Origin: Streptococcus suis
GTDB lineage: Bacteria; Bacillota; Bacilli; Lactobacillales; Streptococcaceae
Assembly (NCBI RefSeq): GCF_024509525.1
Contig: NZ_JAMWEM010000005.1
Location: 94,211-158,210 of the forward strand
DNA: 64,000 nt
Reading direction: 5' to 3'
The notes beneath the pieces are model-generated. The model saw only the letters and a program-made list of their open reading frames with translations. It did not search any database and had not been told where the DNA came from. Every line of letters starts with the position of its first letter. Positions within the stretch are counted from its first letter, which is position 1. The position numbers and the translations under genes are program-made. Shown here piece by piece: positions 1 through 7,701 of the stretch.

Positions 1-58
1 TGGGGTAGTGACCTTGGCTTCTAAACAAATTGAAAAGAAATTTGACTACTATAAATAG
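1..58 (+). CDS. Amino-acid ABC transporter permease, C-terminal end (partial)
   Basis: Frame 2 is open from the left edge to a TAG at 56-58 and encodes GVVTLASKQIEKKFDYYK. A basic, hydrophilic tail of this kind is usual at the end of HisM/GlnP-type permeases. The ATPase gene starts 11 bases later and the binding lipoprotein follows, so this is the membrane subunit of the same polar amino-acid importer. Only 18 residues are visible, so the call rests mainly on context. Confidence 0.6.
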   Translation, partial: GVVTLASKQIEKKFDYYK

Positions 59-69
59 GAGGAATTGTC

Positions 70-702
70 ATGTTAGAATTACGCAATTTATCTAAACGCT
101 TTGATAACAAACAGATTTTCTCCAATTATGATTTGGTCATTCCAGAGGGCAAGATTGTGGCTATTGTTGGTCAATCCGGTGGCGGAAAGACAACGCTACT
201 TCGTATGCTAGCTGGTTTGGAATCGATTGATGAGGGAACCTTGATTTATAACGGGCAAGAACTGCCCGTGGAAGAGTTAGGGAAACGACATCTGCTGGGC
301 TTTGTCTTTCAGGACTTCCAGCTTTTCCCTCACTTGTCTGTTTTGGAAAACTTGGTCCTGTCTCCTGTGAAAACCCAGGAAATGCCACGTCAAGAGGCAG
401 AAGACAAGGCCCGGAAATTACTTGAGAAGCTTGGTTTAGCTAACCATGCAGATGCTTATCCATTCTCCCTCTCTGGTGGTCAGAAGCAACGAGTGGCCCT
501 TGCTCGTGCTATGATGATTGATCCTGAAATCATTGGCTATGATGAGCCAACCTCAGCTTTGGATCCTGAACTGAGGAGGGAAGTGGAAAATCTCATCCTA
601 CAAAACCGTGACACTGGCATTACACAGATTGTAGTGACCCATGATATGCAGTTTGCAGAGAATATTGCGGATGAGATTATCAAGATTGAGCCCAAACATT
701 AG
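70..702 (+). CDS. Polar amino-acid ABC transporter ATP-binding protein
   Basis: A 210-residue ABC ATPase of the GlnQ/ArtM type that would power uptake of a polar amino acid at the inner face of the membrane. Walker A is GQSGGGKTT at residues 34-42, the Q-loop region is FQDFQLFP near 80-87, the signature LSGGQ is at 134-138 and Walker B/D-loop DEPTSALD at 158-165; the switch histidine is in VVTHD. It is shorter than the usual ~245 residues and ends soon after the H-loop. GGAGG lies 8 bases before the ATG. It sits between the permease and the lipoprotein as an operon. Substrate cannot be read from the sequence. Confidence 0.93.
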   Translation: MLELRNLSKRFDNKQIFSNYDLVIPEGKIVAIVGQSGGGKTTLLRMLAGLESIDEGTLIYNGQELPVEELGKRHLLGFVFQDFQLFPHLSVLENLVLSPVKTQEMPRQEAEDKARKLLEKLGLANHADAYPFSLSGGQKQRVALARAMMIDPEIIGYDEPTSALDPELRREVENLILQNRDTGITQIVVTHDMQFAENIADEIIKIEPKH

Positions 703-717
703 AATAGGATATCGATT

Positions 718-1551
718 ATGAAAATGAAAAAAATAATTATTGGCGCTGTCGCTTTTCTCTCTACCCTTAGTCTAGCTGCTTGCAGTTCGTCACAAGAGAC
801 TAGTCAGGATAAATGGTCTAGTTATGAAGAAGAGAAGAAGATTACCATCGGTTTTGACAAAACCTTTGTACCAATGGGATTCGAGGATACGGACGGAAGT
901 TATATCGGATTTGATATTGACTTGGCAACTGCTGTTTTTGAAAAATATGGTATAGAGATTGAATGGCAACCAATCGATTGGGATTTGAAAGAGACCGAAC
1001 TTAATAATGGTAATATTGATTTGATTTGGAATGGCTATTCTGTAACAGATGAACGAAAAGAAAAGGTTCTATTTACAGAATCCTATATGGAAAACAAACA
1101 AGTGTTAGTGACTAAGAAATCATCTGGTATTGTAGCAACTTCTGACATGAAAGATAAGGTCTTGGGAGCGCAAGCAGGTTCGTCAGGATATTCAATCTTT
1201 GAGGAACGGCCAGAAGTTCTAAAGGATATTGTAGCCAACAATGATGCTACCCAGTATTCAACTTTTAATGAAGCATTGATTGATCTCAAAAATGATCGTA
1301 TTGATGGTCTCTTGATTGATCGTGTTTATGCTAATTACTACTTGCAACAAGAAGGTCTGATTGATGAGTATAATATTATCGATGTTGGCTATGATGATGG
1401 CTCATTTGCAGTTGGTGCAAGAAAGACAGATGAGACCTTGGTCAAGAAAATAAATGCAGCCTTTGCCGAGCTTTATGCTGAAGGAACATTCCAGGAAATT
1501 TCTGAAAAATGGTTTGGCGATGATGTTGCAACCGAGGAAATTAAAAAATAA
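718..1551 (+). CDS. Amino-acid ABC transporter substrate-binding lipoprotein
   Basis: A 277-residue extracellular solute-binding protein of family 3 (SBP_bac_3). The signal peptide ends in the lipobox LAAC with the lipidated Cys at about residue 22. The domain starts with ITIGFDKTFVPMGFED and carries GFDIDLATAVFEKYG, the two-lobed polar amino-acid-binding fold. It lies 15 bases after the ATPase gene and is the last gene of the importer operon; a long inverted repeat with a short T stretch follows at 1611-1675. The ligand is unknown. Two further family members lie at 61914-63663 but are separate loci. Confidence 0.93.
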   Translation: MKMKKIIIGAVAFLSTLSLAACSSSQETSQDKWSSYEEEKKITIGFDKTFVPMGFEDTDGSYIGFDIDLATAVFEKYGIEIEWQPIDWDLKETELNNGNIDLIWNGYSVTDERKEKVLFTESYMENKQVLVTKKSSGIVATSDMKDKVLGAQAGSSGYSIFEERPEVLKDIVANNDATQYSTFNEALIDLKNDRIDGLLIDRVYANYYLQQEGLIDEYNIIDVGYDDGSFAVGARKTDETLVKKINAAFAELYAEGTFQEISEKWFGDDVATEEIKK

Positions 1552-1610
1552 TAAGCAGATTTGTGAGTTTGCTCAGATTGAAGAAATAAATCTATATTAG
1601 ATGATGATAT

Positions 1611-1675
1611 ACTCCCTTTATAGTGGACAGTGAAAAAACAAAAATTTTCACTAGAAACTATAAAGGGAGTTTTAC
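1611..1675 (+). terminator. 14-bp perfect inverted repeat: terminator and/or IS3 leader
   Basis: ACTCCCTTTATAGT at 1611-1624 is exactly complementary to 1657-1670, with a second weaker stem (AGTGAAAA/TTTTCACT) inside the loop and a TTTTA stretch after it. It can end the transporter transcript. It also lies directly before the start codon of the IS3-type orfA at 1678, and its right arm contains the AAGGGAG ribosome site for that gene, so it may be the left end of the IS and also hide its translation start. Confidence 0.6.
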
Positions 1676-1690
1676 TATGTCAAAAATTTG

Positions 1691-3108
1691 GGCTCTTTGT
1701 CAACTGTAGTGGGTAGACGAAAAGCTAACACCTAGAGAGGACGAACTTCGTTCTCTCTTTCTTTATGTTCAAAGCAATCAAAATTCGTTTTTTAAAATTT
1801 TCAAAGTTCCTGAAACCAAAGGCATTTCTCTTAATGACTTTGATGAGATTGTTGGTAGCTTCCAGTTTGGCGTTGGAATAGGGCAATTCTAGGGCATTCA
1901 ATACCTTTGTCTTTATCCTTTAGAAATGTCTTAAATATCGTCTGGAAAATGGGATTAACAGTGGCTATTTCCTGTTCGATAAGATTAAAGAAATGATCTG
2001 AGTTTTTCTCTTGGAAATGGAACAAGAGAAATTGATAGAGTTCATAGTGCTGTCGGAGTTCATTCGAGTAGGATAGGAGTTTTTCTAGAATTTCCCTGTT
2101 AGTCAAATGCATTCGAAACATAGGGCGATAAAATCGTTTATCGCTGAGTTTACGGCTATCTTGTTGTATCAATTTCCAGTAACGTTTCAAGGCTCGGTAT
2201 TCGTGCGATTTTCTGTCGAATTGATTCATAATTTGAATACGGACACGGTTCATAGCACGACTAAGGTGTTGCACGATATGAAAGCGGTCGAGTACAATTT
2301 TTGCATTCGGAAATAGCTGTCTAGCCAATTTGTAGTAGGGACTAAACATATCCATGGTAATGACTTTGACGCGATTTCTAACCTTTCTAGGATAGCGTAG
2401 AAAGTGGTTTCGGATGGTTACTTGAGTTCTTCCATCCAGAACAGTTATGACATTTAGGGAGTTGAAATCTTGGGCGATAAAACTCATTTTTCCTTTCTTA
2501 AAAGCATACTCATCCCAGCTCATCACCTCTGGTAAGGTGTTCCAATCTGTTTCAAACTTGAACTCATTGAGCTTTCTGATAACTGATGATGTTGAGAGAT
2601 AGCCTGTTTGCAATATGTGTCATTGCTTGATTTTCGATGAGTAATTGAGCGATTTTCTGGTTAACAGTGACAGCGATTTGGTTGTTCTTCTTAACAAGAG
2701 GAGTTTCAGCGACCGCCATTTTTCTGCACTCTTTACACTTAAAACGACGCTTTCTAAGACGAATAAGTAAGGGATAGCCAGCTGTTTCTAGGTAGGGAAT
2801 TTTGGAGGCTTTTTGGAAATCGTATTTTGCCATTTGTCCCTTGCAGGAAGGGCATTTAGGGTAGGGGCTGTGTAATCCAAGTGACCGTGGAGTTCTAAGT
2901 GAGTTCCCATATCATATTCATCAGTGATAACGATATTTTTGTCTTTAATTCTGAGAAAATTTGTGATAAGATTTAGTTGTTCCATATGAGTCTTTCTAAT
3001 GTGAGTTTGGTTGCTTTTCATTATAGGTCATATGGGACTTTTTGTATATACTCAAAAAGGCTCCATAATCTCCTTGGCGGGTTTACCCACTACAGAAATT
3101 ATAGAGCC
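1691..3108 (-). mobile_element. ISL3-family insertion sequence with 8-bp target duplication
   Basis: The ends are inverted repeats: GGCTCT, seven variable bases, then CTGTAGTGGGTA at the left (from 1691), and the same pattern inverted at the right (ending 3108). AAAATTTG occurs at 1683-1690 and again at 3109-3116, a perfect 8-bp target duplication as expected for ISL3 elements. Length is 1418 bp, near that of IS1167-like elements. The transposase reads on the minus strand and is broken by frameshifts. The intact duplication shows that insertion was a simple event and that the ends have not been rearranged since. Confidence 0.92.
1725..2985 (-). pseudogene. ISL3-family transposase, three frameshifts
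   Basis: Read on the minus strand from MEQLNLITNFLRIKD (ATG at 2983-2985). The first frame break is near 2850, where the next frame gives the zinc-ribbon start KCPSCKGQMAKYD; the second is near 2600, after LLIENQAMTHIA; the third is near 1890, after KDKDKG, where the next frame continues ALELPYSNAKLEATNN and runs to a stop at 1725-1727. The central piece carries the DDE-type segment VITMDMFSPYYK and the motif ILDRFHIVQH. All parts of a ~415-residue protein are present, so the gene is recently inactivated rather than truncated. Confidence 0.9.
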
Positions 3109-3116
3109 AAAATTTG

Positions 3117-3832
3117 TATCTGATAAGCTAGAAATTGTTCTACTCCACTTGGAAGCGGTGGAATCACTTAGCTGGTTAGCTAGGCACCATGGTGTGTCTA
3201 AAGACACCCTATTGAACTAGGTTCGGAAATACAAAGAAGCTGGTGTTGAGGGGCTAGAGGAAAGCCGTCGCTGGACGAAATATAGTAAGGAACTAAAGGA
3301 ATAAGCTGTTTCCGACTAACTCAATGGTCAGGGAAGTTTAAGAAGTCTAAGTGAAAAGTACGATATTTCTGACCCTTATGTTCTCAGAGCCTGGATAAAA
3401 CGTCATACTAGAGGTAAAGAATTGAAAGCTACTAGTAAAGGAATGAGCCGTATGAAACAAGGACGCAAGTCAACGTTTGAAGAACGGGTTGAGATTGTCA
3501 ACTTTCTCCTTTCCCATGAGAAAGATTACCAAGGGGCTGTTGAGAAGTATGGTGCTTCCTACCAACAGATCTTTTCGTGGGTCAGAAAGTTCGAGAAGGA
3601 CGGTTCTAACGGCCTCCTTCCTAGATCGTCGTGGAAAGGCCTGGAAAGCAAGCCTAATTTGTCTCCAGAAGAAGAGTTACGTCTAAAAATCAAGCAACAG
3701 AAAGAACGGGTTAAGTATCTTGAAATGGGGAATGGCCTGCTAAAAAAGTTAGAAGAAATCAAACGACGAAACGACGGTAAAGCTTGGTCGCCACTTGAAA
3801 ACCTTCCAAGCGATGAAAGAATATGCGAATGA
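3117..3832 (+). pseudogene. IS3-family orfA (helix-turn-helix), with in-frame stops
   Basis: Joining 1678-1690 (ATG, MSK...) to 3117 across the inserted IS restores a reading frame that begins MSKFVSDKLEIVLLHLEA. The frame has stops after DTLLN, after SKELKE and after AVSD. It then continues LNGQGSLRSLSEKYDIS and, from 3422, an open stretch with a second HTH (FEERVEIVNFLLSHEKDYQG) and the LRLKIKQQKERVKYLE coiled coil typical of IS3 OrfA. The nonsense changes show it was already decaying. Confidence 0.8.
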
Positions 3833-3901
3833 ACAGGAAGAGGCTTCCATCAGTCACTTGTGCCGTATTCTAAAGGTATCTCGCTCAGGCTACTACAAGT
3901 A
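3795..3901 (+). pseudogene. IS3-family orfB (transposase), N-terminal fragment
   Basis: Overlapping the end of orfA in another frame, MKTFQAMKEYANEQEEAS followed by ISHLCRILKVSRSGYYKY matches the start of IS3-type OrfB, where the YYKW-like motif precedes the catalytic domain. Immediately after KY the residues become EEFFFQGLLLS, which belong to a different family. None of the DDE catalytic residues remain. Confidence 0.8.
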
Positions 3902-3902
3902 T

Positions 3903-4163
3903 GAAGAATTTTTCTTCCAAGGACTACTATTGAGTACCAACAAAAAACATCGTCCGTGGGTTCTACTTTTCTCAACTATTGTACGGACCTCCTTCCATAC
4001 CTATCAAGGTTAGCCGCCTACTCTTGTTATCGGTGTTGTATTAGGGCTATTCTATTATTCCCTTTATACACGTAAAAATGATAACCTTTTACCATTCTTT
4101 CTCGGTCATGCTTTGGTAGATATGGTTGGGACCAGTTTCTTCTATCTGTTCATAGCAGGCTAG
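3903..4163 (+). pseudogene. CPBP (CAAX-protease-like) membrane protein, C-terminal half
   Basis: The frame reads EEFFFQGLLLS, then FHTYQG, a TAG at 4011-4013, then VLGLFYYSLYTRKND and LLPFFLGHALVDMVG before a stop at 4161-4163. These correspond to the three CPBP/Abi motifs: EExxxR (here EEFFFQ, with Gln for Arg), FxxxH, and HxxxD. The 5' half with the first membrane segments is missing and replaced by the IS3 fragment, and the TAG breaks what remains. In streptococci such genes often lie beside bacteriocin loci as self-immunity factors; no bacteriocin gene is visible here. Confidence 0.72.
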
Positions 4164-4211
4164 TAGTTGAATTACCTTTTATATTATCCGAGTTAACCTA
4201 TTCAGTGAAAG

Positions 4212-4240
4212 TGAGAGAAATCGTCTCTCATTTTTCTTTT
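4212..4240 (+). terminator. Rho-independent terminator
   Basis: TGAGAGA at 4212-4218 pairs with TCTCTCA at 4224-4230 around a 5-nt loop, followed directly by TTTTTCTTTT. It closes the decayed CPBP region and separates it from the envelope cluster that begins at 4316. Confidence 0.8.
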
Positions 4241-4315
4241 ATTTTAGGTTGATATGTGCTATAATTATATAGCTAACTATACTTAACATAAAAGGAGAAT
4301 GAGGCAAAAGAAGTA

Positions 4316-5398
4316 GTGAGCAAAGTTGAGGAAGAAAGTGAGAGTGTCGCTCCTCAAAGTAGTGAAACTGTGGATTCTATAGTTGAGGAACAGCTAGAAA
4401 CTCCAGGGCTCCCTACAGAATCTGAAGTAGTATCTACTTCAGTTGCGGAGGCAGAGCAGGCTTCCGAATCAGAAGCTATGGTTGCACCATCAGCAAGTGA
4501 GCCAACACCAGTAGCTCCCGCACAAACGATTCCTGTTCCACAACCATTGTTTGAAAATGTAAAAACAAATCCGCAAGTGCAGGAGTGGAAGCAGAAAGGA
4601 CGCTACTATTTTAAATGGGGCCTGCAATCCCTAAAAACTCCTACAGCAGATACGGAAAGCGGAAACTTGATTTATTCAATACTGACACTAGCTTTTGCAT
4701 CTATTTTTATGTCGATGGCTATTGTGTTCTTTTTCAAGAATATCCTCTTGTCATTTGTAAATATAACAATAGGTGGTGAAAGTATTGAATTTTCTCAACC
4801 CGAGTTTTACGATTGCATGGTAGATTCTATTAATAGTGGTTTCGGAGCATTCGCTGTCATAAAAGTTGCGTTGATATTGTTGGTCTTCTATTTGATTTCA
4901 ACTCTTATCCCAGCATTAGTCAATGGTTTAGCGCAAAATAAACTAGATGAAATAAAGGAACGGTTGGCTCATTCAAGTCGCTTTGCTCCCTTGCTTCTAA
5001 TCGTAAACATCTTAGCTTTTTTAACAACTTTTTTGATGAAAAATTCGTTGGTAGTTTCTGAAGAGACACAATATGAACTTGCAGAACTTATATACAATTC
5101 AATGGATAATCCTGCAAGTAGTTTAACCCAATTTTTAGAGATTGCTCAAAAGGTACCGGCACTAGAGTCTATTATGCAAGTAGGGACCTACATTACTTTT
5201 TTAGCTATTCTTGGTTTTGTGGTTCTGCTCGTGGCTTTCATCAAAAATACTCGTATATCGCATAAGAAGATTGATGAATTCTATATTTCTGTTGGTTTAG
5301 TTTGTATCTTACTGGTTATTACTATAGCGACGAATAAATTCATTTATGGAAGTGTAATCAATGCTTTTGAAGATATCTATCACGCATTTTCTAATTAG
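4316..5398 (+). CDS. Membrane protein with Ser/Glu/Pro-rich N-terminus, function unknown
   Basis: A 360-residue protein: residues 1-80 are rich in Ser, Glu, Ala and Pro; from about 110 on there are four to five hydrophobic segments (for example LIYSILTLAFASIFMSMAIV and VALILLVFYLISTLIPALV) separated by loops. I do not recognise the family. GTG at 4316 is the first start in frame but lies 18 nt after AAAGGAG, too far for good initiation. An ATG at 4299 lies in another frame and hits a stop after five codons; adding one base after it would give MxAKEVVSK in frame. The start is therefore uncertain and may be damaged. The stop is followed 9 nt later by the next gene, so the two are co-expressed. 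Confidence 0.7.
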   Translation: MSKVEEESESVAPQSSETVDSIVEEQLETPGLPTESEVVSTSVAEAEQASESEAMVAPSASEPTPVAPAQTIPVPQPLFENVKTNPQVQEWKQKGRYYFKWGLQSLKTPTADTESGNLIYSILTLAFASIFMSMAIVFFFKNILLSFVNITIGGESIEFSQPEFYDCMVDSINSGFGAFAVIKVALILLVFYLISTLIPALVNGLAQNKLDEIKERLAHSSRFAPLLLIVNILAFLTTFLMKNSLVVSEETQYELAELIYNSMDNPASSLTQFLEIAQKVPALESIMQVGTYITFLAILGFVVLLVAFIKNTRISHKKIDEFYISVGLVCILLVITIATNKFIYGSVINAFEDIYHAFSN

Positions 5399-5407
5399 GA
5401 GATAATA

Positions 5408-6352
5408 ATGGCAACAAAAGAAAAATGGGTATCATTATTCGAACAAGTAACCGGGCGCAAACCTAGTCCTGTGGAGTACATGCAAGGAAAAGAATGTGGT
5501 TTTGATCCAAAGCATATTAAACGAATTGCTGGACTCGGTACTGAAAAGAGCAGTGTACAAATCGATGAAGGAGGAGAAGGAGCGATTTCCGAAATTCTAA
5601 CCACTGAATCAGTAGTAATCAACTCCGAATCAGTAATCAGTTCTGAATCATCAAGTATCTCAGCCGAAGTTGAAGCAGCTCCTACTCCTACGATACCAGT
5701 TCTTGAAAAAGAGAATCCTGTATCTTCCAATCAAGGAGCTTCTGAGCAGCAGCCGTTTCCCTTACCCGTAAAAAAAGGTGGAACAAAAAAGAAGAAACTC
5801 CTAATTGCTAGTCTAATCGGACTAGTATTGGTAGTTGGTACAGGCTTGGCAGCAACTTATTACTATCTTGATTCGATTACAGGAATGGATGTTGCTATTG
5901 AACAATTTTCAACAGCGATTGATAGTAATGATTATGACCAAGTTGCGAAACTACTTTCAACAGACAAGGACAAGTGGAATAAGTCTGAGGCTCGTGATTT
6001 TTTAAATTATCTCAAAGAGTCAGATATTGATATCGAAGAAGAATTAGAGAAAATCGAAGAGTCTGGAGGAAAAAATACTTACAATGATGAAAATGGGAAT
6101 AAGTTATTTGGCTTAAAAGAAACCTCGCGACAATTCTTGTTTTTCCCTAAGTACCAAGTTGTCAGTTATCCAGTTGAAATTTCTGTTATCAGTGATATAA
6201 AGGATTTGATTGTTGAAACCTATGAAGAGTTTAATTCAAGCTATCTGAATAGTAATCCTGATAAGGTTTTTAAACGGACTAAGCAATACCATCTGCGACC
6301 AACAAATGGGACTTATGTCATTTATGAATTGCATCAATTGTCATCAAATTAA
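5408..6352 (+). CDS. Single-pass membrane protein, TcaA-like extracytoplasmic domain
   Basis: 314 residues. The N-terminal cytoplasmic part begins KEKWVSLFEQVTGRKPSP, a pattern I know from streptococcal membrane proteins with a short N-terminal domain of unknown function. An acidic Ser/Glu linker follows, then a basic KKGGTKKKK and one transmembrane helix near residues 130-150. The outer domain (DVAIEQFSTAIDSNDYDQVAK onward, with the D-Y-D pattern) resembles the NTF2-like repeats of TcaA/YvbJ proteins linked to cell-wall stress in Firmicutes. It lies in one operon with the preceding membrane protein and the following carboxypeptidase, which supports an envelope role. Family assignment is from memory and moderate. 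Confidence 0.72.
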   Translation: MATKEKWVSLFEQVTGRKPSPVEYMQGKECGFDPKHIKRIAGLGTEKSSVQIDEGGEGAISEILTTESVVINSESVISSESSSISAEVEAAPTPTIPVLEKENPVSSNQGASEQQPFPLPVKKGGTKKKKLLIASLIGLVLVVGTGLAATYYYLDSITGMDVAIEQFSTAIDSNDYDQVAKLLSTDKDKWNKSEARDFLNYLKESDIDIEEELEKIEESGGKNTYNDENGNKLFGLKETSRQFLFFPKYQVVSYPVEISVISDIKDLIVETYEEFNSSYLNSNPDKVFKRTKQYHLRPTNGTYVIYELHQLSSN

Positions 6353-6361
6353 GGGGATAAA

Positions 6362-7108
6362 ATGATAATACGTTATTTACTTTTTCCTCTTATGTTTTTC
6401 ATACTAATTGCATGTGGTAAGACAGAAGAAGTGACACCTGTTTCGACAACCACCGCTATTACTCAGCCGACTATCCAACAAACCACCATGGAAGAGTCAA
6501 GTAGCAATACCCAGACTCAAACCTCTACGGATTCTAGTCAGACGACGGCAAGTACAAGTGATCAGGCAACCTATAATGGCTCTTACTATTCTGTTCAAGG
6601 TAAGTATGGTGAGATTATTATTGTTAATAAAAAGCATCCTTTGTCAAGTACGTATGCGCCAGGAGAAAATGCGACCGCTCAGTCCTCCTTTCTAAAACTT
6701 ATTGCAGACATGCAGGCGCAGGGATTTGCTGTTTCTTATAACTACAGTGGATATCGTTCTTACGAAACACAAACTGACCTCTATCAAAGCTATGTTAACC
6801 GTGATGGTCAAGCTAATGCTAATCGTTATTCAGCAAGAGCAGGTTACAGCGAGCACCAAACAGGATTAGCTTTTGATGTAATGGACAATAGTGGTTCTTT
6901 GCTGACAGAACCAGCAGCCTGCCAGTGGTTGGCAGAACACGCCCATCAATACGGCTTTGTTGTCCGCTATCTTCCTGAAAAAGAGGCTGTTACAGGTTAC
7001 ATGGCAGAAAGCTGGCATGTCCGATATATTGGTCAAGAAGCGACGGAGATTTATCATTCTGGCTTAACGCTGGAAGAATACTACGGAGTTACTGGCGGAG
7101 ACTACTGA
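6362..7108 (+). CDS. VanY/LdcB-type D,D- or L,D-carboxypeptidase lipoprotein
   Basis: 248 residues. The signal peptide ends in LIACG (lipid-modified Cys near residue 18), then a Thr/Ser/Gln-rich linker to about 70. The catalytic domain has the VanY zinc motifs: GYRSYETQ, SEHQTGLAFDVMD (SxHxxGxAxD) and ESWHVRYIG. It would trim stem peptides of peptidoglycan on the outer face of the membrane; LdcB and DacB are the streptococcal relatives. GGGGAT lies 5 nt before ATG, and the gene is the last of the 4316-7108 cluster. D,D versus L,D specificity cannot be decided here. Confidence 0.9.
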   Translation: MIIRYLLFPLMFFILIACGKTEEVTPVSTTTAITQPTIQQTTMEESSSNTQTQTSTDSSQTTASTSDQATYNGSYYSVQGKYGEIIIVNKKHPLSSTYAPGENATAQSSFLKLIADMQAQGFAVSYNYSGYRSYETQTDLYQSYVNRDGQANANRYSARAGYSEHQTGLAFDVMDNSGSLLTEPAACQWLAEHAHQYGFVVRYLPEKEAVTGYMAESWHVRYIGQEATEIYHSGLTLEEYYGVTGGDY

Positions 7109-7140
7109 TAGTAAATTTTATTGCTAACAAGTCGAAAAAT

Positions 7141-7169
7141 TTGTCCGTATAACTAACTCGTGATATAAT
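7141..7169 (+). promoter_or_regulatory. Sigma-A promoter of the VOC gene
   Basis: TTGTCC at 7141-7146, a 17-bp spacer, and TATAAT at 7164-7169 preceded by TGA (extended -10). Transcription would start near 7176 and give a ~20-nt leader carrying GGAGG before the ATG at 7197. Confidence 0.8.
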
Positions 7170-7196
7170 AAACCATCATCATTTTGGAGGTCCATC

Positions 7197-7646
7197 ATGC
7201 TTAAAGCAATGGAAGTATACTTAGTTACTAATGGTAATGGCTTAGAGGCCATCGAGTTTTATAAAAATGCTCTTGGAGCGACAGTTGAGCAAGTAAATTT
7301 ATTTAAAGATTTCCTGCCAGACTGCCCTGCTGAATTGGAAAGCTACGTGATGAATGCCCAGTTCCGTTTGTCAAACGGTCAACGTTTCATGTTGTCAGAC
7401 AACAACCCAGAAATGCCTTATACAGTAGGGGACAATATCACAGTTGCCTTGATTACAGATGATGCAGAAACTGCAAAAGAATATTACAATAAATTATCTG
7501 TTGACGCAAAGGCTATTAACATGGAACTTCAAGCCGTGCCATGGTCACCTGCTTATGGAAATGTAACAGACAAATTTGGAATTTCATGGCAAGTCAACGC
7601 AGAAGTAGCAGGCTATGGTCAAGAATACTACGCAGAACAAGACTAA
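7197..7646 (+). CDS. VOC-superfamily (PhnB/glyoxalase-like) protein
   Basis: 149 residues with the paired beta-alpha-beta-beta-beta modules of the vicinal oxygen chelate fold: [18 protein letters not shown] at the N-terminus, RFMLSDNN in the middle and [10 protein letters not shown] at the end, the latter typical of PhnB/3-demethylubiquinone-like members. The exact reaction is unknown; many close relatives lack proven enzyme activity. It is monocistronic: own promoter at 7141-7169, a good GGAGG site, and a terminator hairpin at 7654-7684. Confidence 0.85.
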   Translation: MLKAMEVYLVTNGNGLEAIEFYKNALGATVEQVNLFKDFLPDCPAELESYVMNAQFRLSNGQRFMLSDNNPEMPYTVGDNITVALITDDAETAKEYYNKLSVDAKAINMELQAVPWSPAYGNVTDKFGISWQVNAEVAGYGQEYYAEQD

Positions 7647-7653
7647 GAAAGAT

Positions 7654-7684
7654 GAGTTGGGACAAACCTCCCAGCTCGTTTTTT
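7654..7684 (+). terminator. Terminator that runs into the uvrC promoter
   Basis: GAGTTGGGA (7654-7662) pairs with TCCCAGCTC (7669-7677), with one U-G pair, and is followed by CGTTTTTT. The last T residues touch the extended -10 box of uvrC at 7684-7692, so termination of one gene and initiation of the next are packed into about 40 bp. Confidence 0.75.
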
Positions 7685-7701
7685 GCTATAATAGACCTAT
7701 G
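7684..7701 (+). promoter_or_regulatory. uvrC extended -10 promoter, predicted leaderless start
   Basis: TGC-TATAAT ends at 7692 and the ATG of uvrC begins at 7699 after six bases. With the usual spacing between -10 and +1, transcription would start at the A of the start codon. There is no GGAGG-like sequence between promoter and start. No good -35 is seen, as is common for extended -10 promoters. Confidence 0.7.

Larger units (their letters stand above)
1611..3901 (+). mobile_element. Remnant IS3-family insertion sequence, split by a second IS
   Basis: The left part (about 1611-1690) and the right part (3109 to about 3901) are pieces of one IS3-family element with orfA and the beginning of orfB. 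The element is interrupted at 1691-3108 by an ISL3-family IS. orfA carries stop codons and orfB stops matching after about 35 residues, where the sequence switches to a CPBP-type protease gene. No right terminal repeat was found, so the 3' part of the IS is lost. The left boundary is approximate. Confidence 0.7.

Noticed and set aside
7615..7698. Longer uvrC starting at 7615
   Set aside because: Those 28 codons overlap the end of the VOC gene, the terminator hairpin and the uvrC -10 box.
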